Shown one piece after another: positions 25,020-32,922 of a stretch of 51,765 nucleotides of DNA. Numbering within the stretch: the stretch's first letter is position 1; every line of letters begins with the position of its first letter. The notes below the pieces were generated by a model. The model saw only the letters and a list, made by a program, of their open reading frames with translations. It made no database searches and was not told the origin of the DNA. The position numbers were made by a program, and so were the translations under genes. Origin of the DNA: Mucilaginibacter sp. MD40 (GTDB taxonomy: Bacteria; Bacteroidota; Bacteroidia; Sphingobacteriales; Sphingobacteriaceae); NCBI RefSeq assembly GCF_002288635.1, contig NZ_NRSW01000001.1:636932-688696 (forward strand). Reading direction: 5' to 3'.

Positions 25020-25625
25020 TTATAAAATATAGAGCTGCTTTAGTTCTGACGCAAGCTGCTCCGGAGATTGGTAATGGATGGACTTAATGCCCAATTGCTC
25101 TGCAGCCATAATGTTGCGCTTGTTATCGTCAATAAACAAGGCTTCTTGGGGTTTAACCTTGTAGCGGTTAAGTAACAGTTGGTAAAACTCAGGCTGGGGT
25201 TTACGCATCTTTTCGGTGCCCGATACCACCACGCCATCAAACCAGCTCAGAAATTCGTAGCGCTCAATAGCTACCGGAAAGGTTTCTGCCGACCAGTTGG
25301 TTAAAGCGTAAACTTTATATTTTCCGCTTTCCTTTAGTTTTTTGAACAGCTCAACTGTATCATCAAAGGCGCCGCCCAGCATTTCGTTCCAACGGCCGTA
25401 AAAAGCGCGGATATTCGCTTCGTGGCCCGGAAAGCGTTTCACCAGAAACTCAGTACCTTCTTCAAGTGTCCTGCCTGCATCCTGCTCCTCATTCCAGTCG
25501 GGTGTAGCGATGTTAGTTAAAAAATGATTCATTTCCTCTTCGTTATCAAACAACGAACGATAGAGGTATTGTGGGTTCCAGTCGATCAGCACACCACCCA
25601 GGTCGAATATAATGGTGGTGATCAT
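25020..25625 (-). CDS. HAD-superfamily hydrolase (HAD-IA)
   Basis: The 201-residue cytoplasmic phosphatase-like protein has the HAD motif 1 FDLGGVLIDW (nucleophile Asp8), motif 2 in YALTNWS, motif 3 around RKPQPEFY (Lys) and motif 4 FIDDNKRN. The small helical cap between motifs 1 and 2 fits subfamily IA, which often dephosphorylates sugar phosphates or haloacids; YihX-type proteins are close. The substrate is unknown. Its ATG overlaps the stop of the upstream lipoprotein gene by 4 bases, so the two are translationally coupled. Confidence 0.9.
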   Translation of the reverse strand: MITTIIFDLGGVLIDWNPQYLYRSLFDNEEEMNHFLTNIATPDWNEEQDAGRTLEEGTEFLVKRFPGHEANIRAFYGRWNEMLGGAFDDTVELFKKLKESGKYKVYALTNWSAETFPVAIERYEFLSWFDGVVVSGTEKMRKPQPEFYQLLLNRYKVKPQEALFIDDNKRNIMAAEQLGIKSIHYQSPEQLASELKQLYIL

Positions 25626-26014
25626 TTCTTGCTATAATCTTTTTTAGGGTATTCCTTTTCAGTCACCTTTACGTCGGTAATGATCGAATCTTTTTTGTTC
25701 CATGCAAAAACCAGGTTTTTGGTGCGAATGGTATCCAGGGCGTTCATTTTCAAGATGATCTGGTAATAGAAATGGGTGCTGTCAATGAAACCGTCCGGCT
25801 CATGTAAAAGGCCTACAAGGCTCTTGTACTTCATCCCTTTAAACTGGTATTTCTGCATCAGGTCGTCAACCATGGGGTTGCGTCGTGGAAAATCGAGCCC
25901 GTTACCATCATTCCAGCCCCTGCGGTCAAAAGGTTGGTTGGAGGTACAACCTGTTGCAATGGTTGCCAGCAATAAAACAAAGAAAAATATATTGACGATT
26001 ACGCTCCGGGTCAT
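25622..26014 (-). CDS. Small lipoprotein of unknown function
   Basis: The 130-residue product has a lipoprotein signal with the lipobox ATGC (Cys23). The mature part is basic at its end (PKKDYSKK) and contains the aromatic segment FIDSTHFYYQIILKMNALD. I recognise no family. It is the first gene of a pair with the HAD hydrolase. Confidence 0.7.
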   Translation of the reverse strand: MTRSVIVNIFFFVLLLATIATGCTSNQPFDRRGWNDGNGLDFPRRNPMVDDLMQKYQFKGMKYKSLVGLLHEPDGFIDSTHFYYQIILKMNALDTIRTKNLVFAWNKKDSIITDVKVTEKEYPKKDYSKK

Positions 26015-26094
26015 AAGGATGCTTCAGTATTATTATTCACGCAAATATCCTGTAAATAATATAAACCTGTACAATTATTTTAAGCGCCTAAGAA

Positions 26095-26568
26095 TTAACA
26101 ACGGCCTTTCCAACTCACACCTACGGCCGATAGGATGTCGGTTTCTAACCTTAAATTATTGTTGATCGTAAATCCGTTCTTCTGATAGAAATAAAGAGGC
26201 GAAGCATACGGGGTACCGTCGATTTTTAAATATCTGTCATGGTCAACCGCCCATCCAAACAAGGCATCTTCCTTTCCTTTTAGCGCATCTATCAATAATG
26301 CTCCATAGCCCTTGCCCTGCGCTTTGCTCTTTAGCATAATTAGAAAACAGCGCATGCCGTCCCTTGTAAACGATGCCGCCCAGCCAATGATGTCTCCTTT
26401 ACCGATCTTCAGCAATAAGTATTGAGGGTTAATCAGCATGCTTAAATAAGCATTGAATTCTGCCATACCCGGCATGCATAACTGTTGTGGATATTCGGCA
26501 TTCCATATATCCAGCAGCGCTTTCTTCTGCTGCTCCGTTAAGCATACCTGGTATTCTACCTCAGGCAT
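26095..26568 (-). CDS. GNAT-family N-acetyltransferase
   Basis: The 157-residue protein has the GNAT fold. The acetyl-CoA loop is in SKAQGKGYGALLIDAL (R/QxxGxG/A type), and the end holds LYFYQKNGFTINNNLRLE. The acceptor is unknown. Its ATG overlaps the thrC stop codon by 8 bases (GCATGCCTGA-type junction), so it is translated from the threonine operon mRNA. A role in threonine metabolism is not established. Confidence 0.83.
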   Translation of the reverse strand: MPEVEYQVCLTEQQKKALLDIWNAEYPQQLCMPGMAEFNAYLSMLINPQYLLLKIGKGDIIGWAASFTRDGMRCFLIMLKSKAQGKGYGALLIDALKGKEDALFGWAVDHDRYLKIDGTPYASPLYFYQKNGFTINNNLRLETDILSAVGVSWKGRC

Positions 26569-27871
26569 TGCCTAATAAATAGCTTTTAAATTCGTTAAAG
26601 CTTGTTCCTAAGCTTACGGCATGGCTTTCCTTTTTTTCCAGTTCTTTAACCTGTGCAGGCACCTCTATTTTAGCGGCTATCTCCGGTTTAAATACATCCG
26701 GGAATTTGCAGGGGTGGGCTGTAGACAGGAATATCCCGGCAGTATCATCAGCGGCGTGCTCCTGTTGGTAGGTTTTTAAAGCCTTCCAGGCAATAGCGGT
26801 ATGAGGGCAGGCAACATAGTTATCTACTTTTGATAATTGCTCAATAGCCGTCAGCGTATCCTCATCCGTATAGCTGTAACCGGTGATGAGTTGCCTTACC
26901 GTATCAAGGTCTTCATCAAACAAGTCGGCAATACGTACCCAGTTGCTGGGGTTACCTACATCCATTGCGTTTGAAAGGGTGGCAACTGATGGTTTAGCCT
27001 CATAAACACCACTCTTTAAAAATGCAGGCACAGTATCGTTGGCGTTGGTAGCGGCAACAAAATGCTCAACCGGCAAGCCCATTTTCCAGGCCAGCAAGCC
27101 CGCGCCAATATTACCGAAGTTGCCGCATGGCACACAGAACACCGCTTTGCTGATTCCCTGGCGAAGCAGTTGCGCGTAAGCGTTGAAATAATAAAACGTT
27201 TGTGGGATCAACCTCGCGATGTTGATGGAGTTGGCCGATGTGAGTCGAAATTTTTCGTTCAATTCCTTATCCGTAAATGCCTGCTTAACCAGCGCCTGGC
27301 AATCATCAAAGGTGCCATCTATCTCTAAGGCTCGGATGTTTTGCCCGTTGGTGGTTAACTGTAGTTCCTGTATGTGGCTTACTTTTCCCTTAGGGTAAAG
27401 AATGGTTACCCGCGTATTGGGTACTCCAAGGAAACCCAGCGCTACCGCGCCGCCCGTATCGCCGGAGGTAGCTACCAGCACATCCAGCTGTTTCTCTCCC
27501 TCCTCAAGAAAGTACGCCATTACCCGGCTCATGAACCTCGCCCCGAAATCCTTAAAGGCTAATGATGGCCCGTGGAACAGTTCCAGCACAAACACGTTCT
27601 TTTCCAGCTTTACAATGGGTGCGTAAAAGTTAATGGCGTCGTTGATAATGGCTTTCAGGTCGTCTGCCGGGATATCATCACCTAACAGATTTTGCGCCAC
27701 GTGGAAGGCTATCTCCGGCAGCGTGTATTGATCCAGGTTATTCAGGAACTTGGCATCCAGATGCGGGATATGCTCCGGCATATATAAGCCTTTATCCTGC
27801 GGCATGCTGTTAAAAACCGCTTCTTTAAAACCAACCCTAAGGTCCTTGTTATTTGTGCTGTAGAATTTCAT
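26561..27871 (-). CDS. thrC: Threonine synthase ThrC
   Basis: The 436-residue PLP enzyme converts O-phosphohomoserine to threonine, the last step of the pathway. The PLP lysine is in HGPSLAFKDFGARF, and the phosphate-binding loop in SGDTGGAVALGFLG. The N-terminal MKFYSTN and VGFKEAVFNSMPQDKGLYMPE match the type found in Bacteroidota. It lies after thrB with a 203-base gap that holds a nested repeat (27889-28030), and it overlaps the GNAT gene. Confidence 0.96.
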   Translation of the reverse strand: MKFYSTNNKDLRVGFKEAVFNSMPQDKGLYMPEHIPHLDAKFLNNLDQYTLPEIAFHVAQNLLGDDIPADDLKAIINDAINFYAPIVKLEKNVFVLELFHGPSLAFKDFGARFMSRVMAYFLEEGEKQLDVLVATSGDTGGAVALGFLGVPNTRVTILYPKGKVSHIQELQLTTNGQNIRALEIDGTFDDCQALVKQAFTDKELNEKFRLTSANSINIARLIPQTFYYFNAYAQLLRQGISKAVFCVPCGNFGNIGAGLLAWKMGLPVEHFVAATNANDTVPAFLKSGVYEAKPSVATLSNAMDVGNPSNWVRIADLFDEDLDTVRQLITGYSYTDEDTLTAIEQLSKVDNYVACPHTAIAWKALKTYQQEHAADDTAGIFLSTAHPCKFPDVFKPEIAAKIEVPAQVKELEKKESHAVSLGTSFNEFKSYLLGNA

Positions 27872-27888
27872 TGTTGTTGTTTAACATT

Positions 27889-28030
27889 CGTCATTGAAAG
27901 CGTAGCGTAGCATTTCTCTATTAGCCTCACCCTGCCCTCTCCATAGGAGAGGGTTTTATATATCCCATTTCTTTTTAAATCCTCTCCAAAGGAGAGGATT
28001 TAGGTGAGGCTGTCGCTCCACTCAATGACG
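27889..28030. repeat. Nested inverted-repeat element between thrB and thrC
   Basis: Outer arms CGTCATTGA/TCAATGACG (27889-27897 and 28022-28030) enclose inner arms AGCCTCACC/GGTGAGGCT (27923-27931 and 28003-28011). Inside these lie two small hairpins, CCCTCTCC/GGAGAGGG and CCTCTCC/GGAGAGG. The inner AGCCTCACC unit recurs at 31676-31763 and 51707-51745. The element lies in the intercistronic gap of the thr mRNA. Confidence 0.7.
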
Positions 28031-28074
28031 ATCCGGATAATCCTTCTTTTGACTTTTTAATTTTTAATTTTGAC

Positions 28075-29058
28075 TTACAAAACCCTTGGCCCTGCATCAT
28101 TGATAGTTGACACGTAGGTATTAGCGCCTATCTTGATGCTATTTAAATGCTGCTTGAGTTTCCCAGTGATTAGCTTCGCGGTTTGTTCATCGCGGGTAAA
28201 GGCGAAAACAGATGGGCCCGAGCCGGATATGCCGAAGCTTACCGCTCCTAAGTCCATGGCCATTTTGCGCATTTCGTAAAAATCGGGTATCAGCATGCTG
28301 CGTACAGGCTCCACCAAAACATCCTGCATACTGCGGCCAATGAGGGCAATATCCTGCATAAACAGGCCGCTTACCAAACCGGCGATGTTACCCCATTGTG
28401 TTACGGCATCTTTCATCTGTATCTTATTACGGATGATCTGCCGGGCCTCGCGGGTAGGCACATCCACATCAGGGAATACAATGGCACACCAAAGGTCTTT
28501 GGGATGCGGCAGTCGCACCACATCAAGTGGTTCGTAGCTGCGTATCAGCACAAAACCGCCAAACAGCGCTGGTGCCACATTATCGGCGTGGCCATGACCG
28601 CAAGCCAGTTCTTCACCCTTCATGGCAAAAGGTAATAGCTTTGAAGGGTCAGCACTATCGCCCAATAACGACTTAATAGCATATAAACCTGCTACAGTAC
28701 TCGCCGAGCTTGAGCCCAGGCCGCTACCTATCGGCATTTTTTTGTGCAGCTCAATATCTACGCCCACATCCAACCGGCCCACGCTTTTCAGGTAGTGCTC
28801 AACGCTTACACTCACCGTGTTTTTCGCCGGGTCCATTGGCAGGCGACCGCCATCGCCGGTAATTTTGCTGATGGTGATGCCCGGTTTATTGGTGCGGCGC
28901 ATGATTACCTCGTCACCCGGCTCGTTAACTGCAAAGCCCAGCACATCAAACCCACAAACTACGTTGGCCACGGTGGCCGGGGCGAAGACATGGATGCTGT
29001 CGAGGCTTGCATTGGCCTTTGCTTCGGGTTGTTTCAGATCTTGTATATCGTTACTCAT
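28075..29058 (-). CDS. thrB: Homoserine kinase ThrB
   Basis: The 327-residue GHMP kinase phosphorylates homoserine. The ATP-binding loop is PIGSGLGSSSASTVAG; VFAPATVANVVCGFDVLGFA opens the domain, and SGSGPSVFAF closes it. The longest frame starts 20 codons earlier, but that stretch derives from a repeat-rich gap and reads as basic junk. The ATG at 29058 with MSNDIQDLK was therefore preferred. Second gene of the thr operon. Confidence 0.95.
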   Translation of the reverse strand: MSNDIQDLKQPEAKANASLDSIHVFAPATVANVVCGFDVLGFAVNEPGDEVIMRRTNKPGITISKITGDGGRLPMDPAKNTVSVSVEHYLKSVGRLDVGVDIELHKKMPIGSGLGSSSASTVAGLYAIKSLLGDSADPSKLLPFAMKGEELACGHGHADNVAPALFGGFVLIRSYEPLDVVRLPHPKDLWCAIVFPDVDVPTREARQIIRNKIQMKDAVTQWGNIAGLVSGLFMQDIALIGRSMQDVLVEPVRSMLIPDFYEMRKMAMDLGAVSFGISGSGPSVFAFTRDEQTAKLITGKLKQHLNSIKIGANTYVSTINDAGPRVL

Positions 29059-29130
29059 TGTATCATGTTTTTTAGAACACATTCTTACCCTTCTCAAGAG
29101 GGAATCCAGCGCGCGCATCCTTTCGTCCTG

Positions 29131-29184
29131 GTTCTTGATTCTTGTCTCTTGACTCTTTGTTCTTGATTCTTGTCTCTTGACTCT
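29131..29184. repeat. Tandem 26-bp repeat between thrA and thrB
   Basis: A 26-base unit (opening GTTCTTGATTCTTGTCTC) occurs at 29131-29156 and again, identical, at 29159-29184. Related TTCTTGTATCTTGACTC words occur at 32926-33062. The repeat lies just after the thrA stop and within the unused 5' extension of the thrB frame. Confidence 0.7.
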
Positions 29185-29187
29185 CTC

Positions 29188-31638
29188 CTAATTAGCTCCC
29201 ACATTTATCAGATCGGCAAATACCCCTGCGGCGGTTACTTCGGCACCTGCACCGGGGCCTTTTACAACCAATGGGCGCTCGCGGTACCTATCAGTGGTAA
29301 AGGAAATAATATTATCGCTGCCGCTGAGCATGTAGAACGGATGGTTCTCATCCACCATTTGCAGGGTGATGGATGCTTTACCATTCTCCAGCTTACCAAT
29401 GTAGCGCAGCACTTTCTTTTCGCTTTCGGCCCGGTTTTTCAGGTCGGTAAAAAACGCGTCTTCTGCCTTTAGCGCCGCGTAGAAATCATCAACCGTTTTA
29501 GCTTCAAGGCAGGCCTTTGGCAATACGCTTTCAATCGATACGTCTGCCTCTTCCATTTCATGACCGGCATCACGGGCCAGGATGAGGATCTTACGCATAA
29601 AGTCCTTACCGCTCAGGTCGTCGCGCGGGTCAGGTTCAGTATAGCCTTTCTCCTGCGCCTCTTTTACCACATCGTGGAAATTAGCATCGCCTTTAAAATG
29701 ATTAAAGATGAAAGAGATAGTTCCTGAAAGGATGGCCTCTATTTTCTGAATCCTGTCGCCGCTGCTCATCAGGTCTTTAAGCGTGCGGATGATAGGCAAG
29801 CCTGCACCTACGTTGGTTTCATAAAAGAAATCGACCCCGTGCCTGCGGGCGGTATCCCGAAAGTTTTGGTATTGAGCCAAAGAAGCCGAGTTACCTATTT
29901 TGTTGCAGGTTACTACCGAGATATTTGACTTAAAAGCCTCCTCGTAAAACTGAACCGGCTTAGGGCTGGCGGTGTTATCAATAAACACGCAGTTGGGTAA
30001 ATTCAACTCTTTCATCTTGGCGATAAAGCCCGGCAAGTCAGCTTCATGGCTTGAAGCCTGCAATTCTTCCTGCCAGGTATCTAAAGATAAGCCATCGCTG
30101 TTAAACACCATTTTGCGGGTATTGCTGATGCCTACCACTTTTACCTGTATACCATTATTCTTTTGCAGATACTCTTTGTGCGCATTTAGCTGGGCAAATA
30201 ACGTTTTACCGATATTACCGGTACCCAGGCAAAACGCGTGCAGGGTTTTGGTGAGTTCGATAAAGAAGGCATCATGCACCGCGTTGAGAGCTTTGGAAAG
30301 ATCATTAGCCGAAATGATCACCGAGATGTTATACTCTGATGAACCCTGCGCAATGGCGCGCACATTTACACCGTTACGGCCCAGCGCATGGAACAATTTA
30401 CCGCTCATGCCCGGGGTTTGCTTCATATTCTCACCCACGATGGCCAAAATAGCCTGGTTGCTTTCTATCACCAGCGGCTCCAGTTTGTTGGCCAACAGTT
30501 CCAGTTCAAACTCCTGCTCTATGAGTTGCTTGGCTTTGTCAACATCCTGCGGTTGCACGGCAAAGGTGATGCTGTGCTCTGATGAAGATTGGGTAATTAA
30601 AATGATATTGATCTGCTCCCTCGCCAGTAATGAGAACAACCTGCCGCTAAAGCCCGATTTACCCACCATACCGCTACCCTGTAAATTAAGGATGCTGATA
30701 TTGTTGATAGATGAGATACCCTTGATAGGAAGCGCAGACGATTTACAATCATGACGGATAACCGTACCTGCAAACGCCGGCTCAAAAGTATTTTTGATCA
30801 CGATGGGTATCTTTTTCAAGAATGCCGGGATCATGGTTGGCGGGTAGATCACCTTGGCGCCAAAGTAAGAAAGCTCCATGGCCTCGGTATAGGAAAGCTC
30901 CTCCAGCGGGAAAGCTTTCTGCACCATGCGCGGGTCGGCGGTCATCATGCCGTTCACGTCCGTCCATATCTGTATCTCTTCGGCATTTAAGGCGGCGCCG
31001 AATATGGCAGCGGTGTAATCGCTGCCACCGCGACCCAACGTAGTGATCTGCCCGGCATCGTTACCCGCAATGAAGCCGGTAACTACCAATAATTTATCCT
31101 GATGTTGATGATAAAAATTATTAATGAGCAGCTCGGTAAGATCACTATTTACTTTGGCGTTGCCAAAGGCGCTATCGGTTTTTATTAATTCAGATGCGTC
31201 CACAAAAAGCACATCCTTAAAATGCTGAGCGGCTATCTTACTTACCATTAAGGCTGAACAACGCTCGCCAAAGCTCACGATCTGGTCTCGGGTTTTAGGG
31301 GTAAGCTCGCGCAGGGTAAGTACGCCTTGCAGTAATTCTTCCAACTGGTTAAAATGAATTTTAAGCCGGGTAAAGGCCGGGTTTTGGTTCTGCACGTCAA
31401 GCAGCGCCTTAACTACATCAAAGTGGCGCTTCTCCAGTTCGGCAAGTTCGGCGGTAAATTCTTTGCCGTTGGCGGCACCCTCGGCCATGACTATTAAAAG
31501 GTTGGTAACACCGCCCATGGCTGATAGCACCACCACAGGCCTGTTTTGTGGTTTGTCCTCGGCCTTTAAAATATCCAGCAGGGTTTTTATGCTGCCTACC
31601 GACCCTACTGATGTACCACCGAATTTTAATACTTTCAT
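29188..31638 (-). CDS. thrA: Bifunctional aspartokinase / homoserine dehydrogenase ThrA
   Basis: The 816-residue protein catalyses the first and third steps from aspartate to threonine. The aspartokinase part (about 1-455) opens with KFGGTSVGS and has FGERCSALMVS and the GRGGSDYTAA active-site block, followed by two ACT domains for allosteric control (around 310-450, GVNVRAIAQGSSEYNISVI). The homoserine dehydrogenase part (about 465-816) has LGTGNIGKTL for NAD(P) and the PDPRDDLSGKDFMRK and GPGAGAEVTA blocks. It is full length. It heads the thr operon and lies 125 bases downstream of the leader terminator. Confidence 0.96.
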   Translation of the reverse strand: MKVLKFGGTSVGSVGSIKTLLDILKAEDKPQNRPVVVLSAMGGVTNLLIVMAEGAANGKEFTAELAELEKRHFDVVKALLDVQNQNPAFTRLKIHFNQLEELLQGVLTLRELTPKTRDQIVSFGERCSALMVSKIAAQHFKDVLFVDASELIKTDSAFGNAKVNSDLTELLINNFYHQHQDKLLVVTGFIAGNDAGQITTLGRGGSDYTAAIFGAALNAEEIQIWTDVNGMMTADPRMVQKAFPLEELSYTEAMELSYFGAKVIYPPTMIPAFLKKIPIVIKNTFEPAFAGTVIRHDCKSSALPIKGISSINNISILNLQGSGMVGKSGFSGRLFSLLAREQINIILITQSSSEHSITFAVQPQDVDKAKQLIEQEFELELLANKLEPLVIESNQAILAIVGENMKQTPGMSGKLFHALGRNGVNVRAIAQGSSEYNISVIISANDLSKALNAVHDAFFIELTKTLHAFCLGTGNIGKTLFAQLNAHKEYLQKNNGIQVKVVGISNTRKMVFNSDGLSLDTWQEELQASSHEADLPGFIAKMKELNLPNCVFIDNTASPKPVQFYEEAFKSNISVVTCNKIGNSASLAQYQNFRDTARRHGVDFFYETNVGAGLPIIRTLKDLMSSGDRIQKIEAILSGTISFIFNHFKGDANFHDVVKEAQEKGYTEPDPRDDLSGKDFMRKILILARDAGHEMEEADVSIESVLPKACLEAKTVDDFYAALKAEDAFFTDLKNRAESEKKVLRYIGKLENGKASITLQMVDENHPFYMLSGSDNIISFTTDRYRERPLVVKGPGAGAEVTAAGVFADLINVGAN

Positions 31639-31675
31639 TTCTTATAAAATATCTATTTAATATCTCTCAAGCCCG

Positions 31676-31763
31676 GTAGCCTCTCCCCAAACCCCTCTCT
31701 AAAGGAGAGGGTTCTAAAGAGTTTTAAAGTCCCTCTCCTTTGGAGAGGGCAGGGTGAGGCTAC
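31676..31763. repeat. Dispersed repeat GTAGCCTC/GAGGCTAC with inner hairpins
   Basis: The outer arms (31676-31683 and 31756-31763) enclose CTCTCC/GGAGAG hairpins. The element is the same family as the inner unit of 27889-28030. It occupies the stretch between the thr leader terminator and the thrA start, so it lies in the operon's 5' untranslated region. Confidence 0.65.
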
Positions 31764-31797
31764 AAAAAAAGCCTTCCCCGTTTCGGAGGAAGGCTTT
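31764..31797 (-). terminator. thr operon attenuator (leader terminator)
   Basis: On the minus strand the stem AAAGCCTTCC/GGAAGGCTTT (31797-31788 and 31777-31768), with an inner CCG/CGG, ends in a run of seven T. It lies 38 bases after the leader-peptide stop and upstream of thrA. The segment CTTCCTCCGA in its left arm (31792-31783) is exactly complementary to TCGGAGGAAG at the leader's 3' end (31849-31840), giving a 10-bp antiterminator. Confidence 0.85.
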
Positions 31798-31835
31798 CTG
31801 TTTGGCTTTTACTTTATGTTTTTTACACCATACGA

Positions 31836-31901
31836 TTATCTTCCTCCGAGGTTTATACCGGTGGTAATAATGGTAATAATAATGGTGTTGTTAGTTGTCA
31901 T
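31836..31901 (-). CDS. thrL: thr operon leader peptide (thrL-like)
   Basis: A 21-codon ORF reads ATG-ACA-ACT-AAC-AAC-ACC-ATT and so on, giving MTTNNTIIITIITTG and ending Gly-Gly-Arg-stop. Six Thr and six Ile codons make up 12 of 21, in a pattern like the 21-residue E. coli ThrL. Its last codons hold the bases that pair with the terminator stem (31764-31797). Ribosome stalling at Thr or Ile codons should free this segment for antitermination, so that thrA is transcribed only when Thr- or Ile-tRNA is scarce. The ORF is antisense to a spurious N-terminal extension of the rsgA frame and has not been called by length-based methods. The mechanism is inferred from classic attenuation; the sequence match is direct. 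Confidence 0.85.
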   Translation of the reverse strand: MTTNNTIIITIITTGINLGGR

Positions 31902-31916
31902 ACGTTACGCCGTAAA

Positions 31917-31943
31917 GAAAGTAGATTTTATTTTAAATAGCAA
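31917..31943 (-). promoter_or_regulatory. Candidate thr operon promoter (TTG-N17-TACTTTC)
   Basis: On the minus strand TTG (31943-31941) is followed after 17 bases by TACTTTC (31923-31917), close to TAnnTTTG but ending in C. The start point would lie about 10 bases before the leader ATG at 31901. Confidence 0.4.
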
Positions 31944-31998
31944 GGGTAATTTGCATTTATTTTCTTCAAAGCCCTTAATGTGTGTAAATTGCGCTCTT

Positions 31999-32916
31999 AT
32001 GCAGGGTTTAATTACAAAATCAACCGGGAGCTGGTACCAGGTAAAGGCGGGGGATGAGGTGTTTGATTGCCGTATCAAAGGCAAGTTCCGGATTAAGGGT
32101 ATCACTACCACCAACCCCATAGCGGTGGGCGATGTAGTTGATTTTGAAATGGAGCCCGAGCAAGGCACCGGCGTGATCACCAACCTGCATCAGCGTAAAA
32201 ATTACATCATCCGTAAATCGGTTAACCTGTCAAAACAGGCGCAGATCATCGCGGCCAACCTCGATCAGGCTTTTTTGATCGTTACACTGGCATCGCCTCG
32301 TACCTCATTGGGTTTTATCGATCGGTTTTTGGTAACTGCCGAAGCTTACGATATACCCGCCCGACTGATATTTAATAAGCTCGACCTGTTCAGCGACGAA
32401 GGACTGGAAATATTAGCGGACTATAAAGACATTTACGAGCGCATTGGTTATCCTTGCTACCAGGTATCGGCCAAAGAGGGTACCAACATACAACAGGTGC
32501 AGGATTTGTTAAAAGATAAGGTAACGTTGCTTACCGGCCACTCCGGCGTGGGCAAATCAAGCCTTATCAACCGCCTGCTGCCTGATCTCGACCTGAAGAC
32601 CCACATGATATCCGAATGGAGCGATAAGGGTATGCACACCACCACCTTTGCCGAAATGTTTGAGCTGCCGCAAGGTGGCCATATTATTGATACGCCGGGC
32701 ATCCGCGAGTTAGGGGTGATCGATATTGAAAAACAGGAGCTTGGCCACTTCTTCCCCGAAATGCGCGAGCGCATGAACGATTGCCGCTTTAACAACTGCC
32801 GCCACATTAACGAGCCCGGCTGCGCGGTATTAGAGGCTTTGGATAATGATGAGATAGCCATTACCCGTTACGAAAGCTACCTGAGTATTTATAATGGCAA
32901 TGAAACAAGGGCTTAG
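31999..32916 (+). CDS. rsgA: Ribosome small-subunit GTPase RsgA
   Basis: The 305-residue circularly permuted GTPase takes part in late 30S maturation. After an OB domain (about 1-75) it shows FNKLD (125-129), the G1 loop GHSGVGKSS (180-188) and DTPG, in the permuted order G4-G1-G3. The zinc-finger end is visible as CRFNNCRHINEPGC. The longest frame begins at 31816, but its first 61 residues are the antisense reading of the thr leader and promoter. MQGLITKSTG at 31999 is the normal family N-terminus. Confidence 0.94.
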   Translation: MQGLITKSTGSWYQVKAGDEVFDCRIKGKFRIKGITTTNPIAVGDVVDFEMEPEQGTGVITNLHQRKNYIIRKSVNLSKQAQIIAANLDQAFLIVTLASPRTSLGFIDRFLVTAEAYDIPARLIFNKLDLFSDEGLEILADYKDIYERIGYPCYQVSAKEGTNIQQVQDLLKDKVTLLTGHSGVGKSSLINRLLPDLDLKTHMISEWSDKGMHTTTFAEMFELPQGGHIIDTPGIRELGVIDIEKQELGHFFPEMRERMNDCRFNNCRHINEPGCAVLEALDNDEIAITRYESYLSIYNGNETRA

Positions 32917-32922
32917 TAGAGA

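Noticed and set aside
27889..28030. CRISPR array
   Set aside because: The repeats are inverted, few and unevenly spaced, and no cas gene is near.
29059..29118. Longer start of ThrB at 29118
   Set aside because: The extension is basic (LLRRVRMCSKKH) and derives from a gap next to tandem repeats; the ATG at 29058 fits homoserine kinases.
29131..29184. CRISPR-like direct repeats
   Set aside because: Two copies with only a 2-base spacer are a tandem duplication.
31816..31998. Membrane-anchored N-terminus of RsgA
   Set aside because: It is the antisense of the thr leader and promoter; RsgA family proteins start at the equivalent of 31999.
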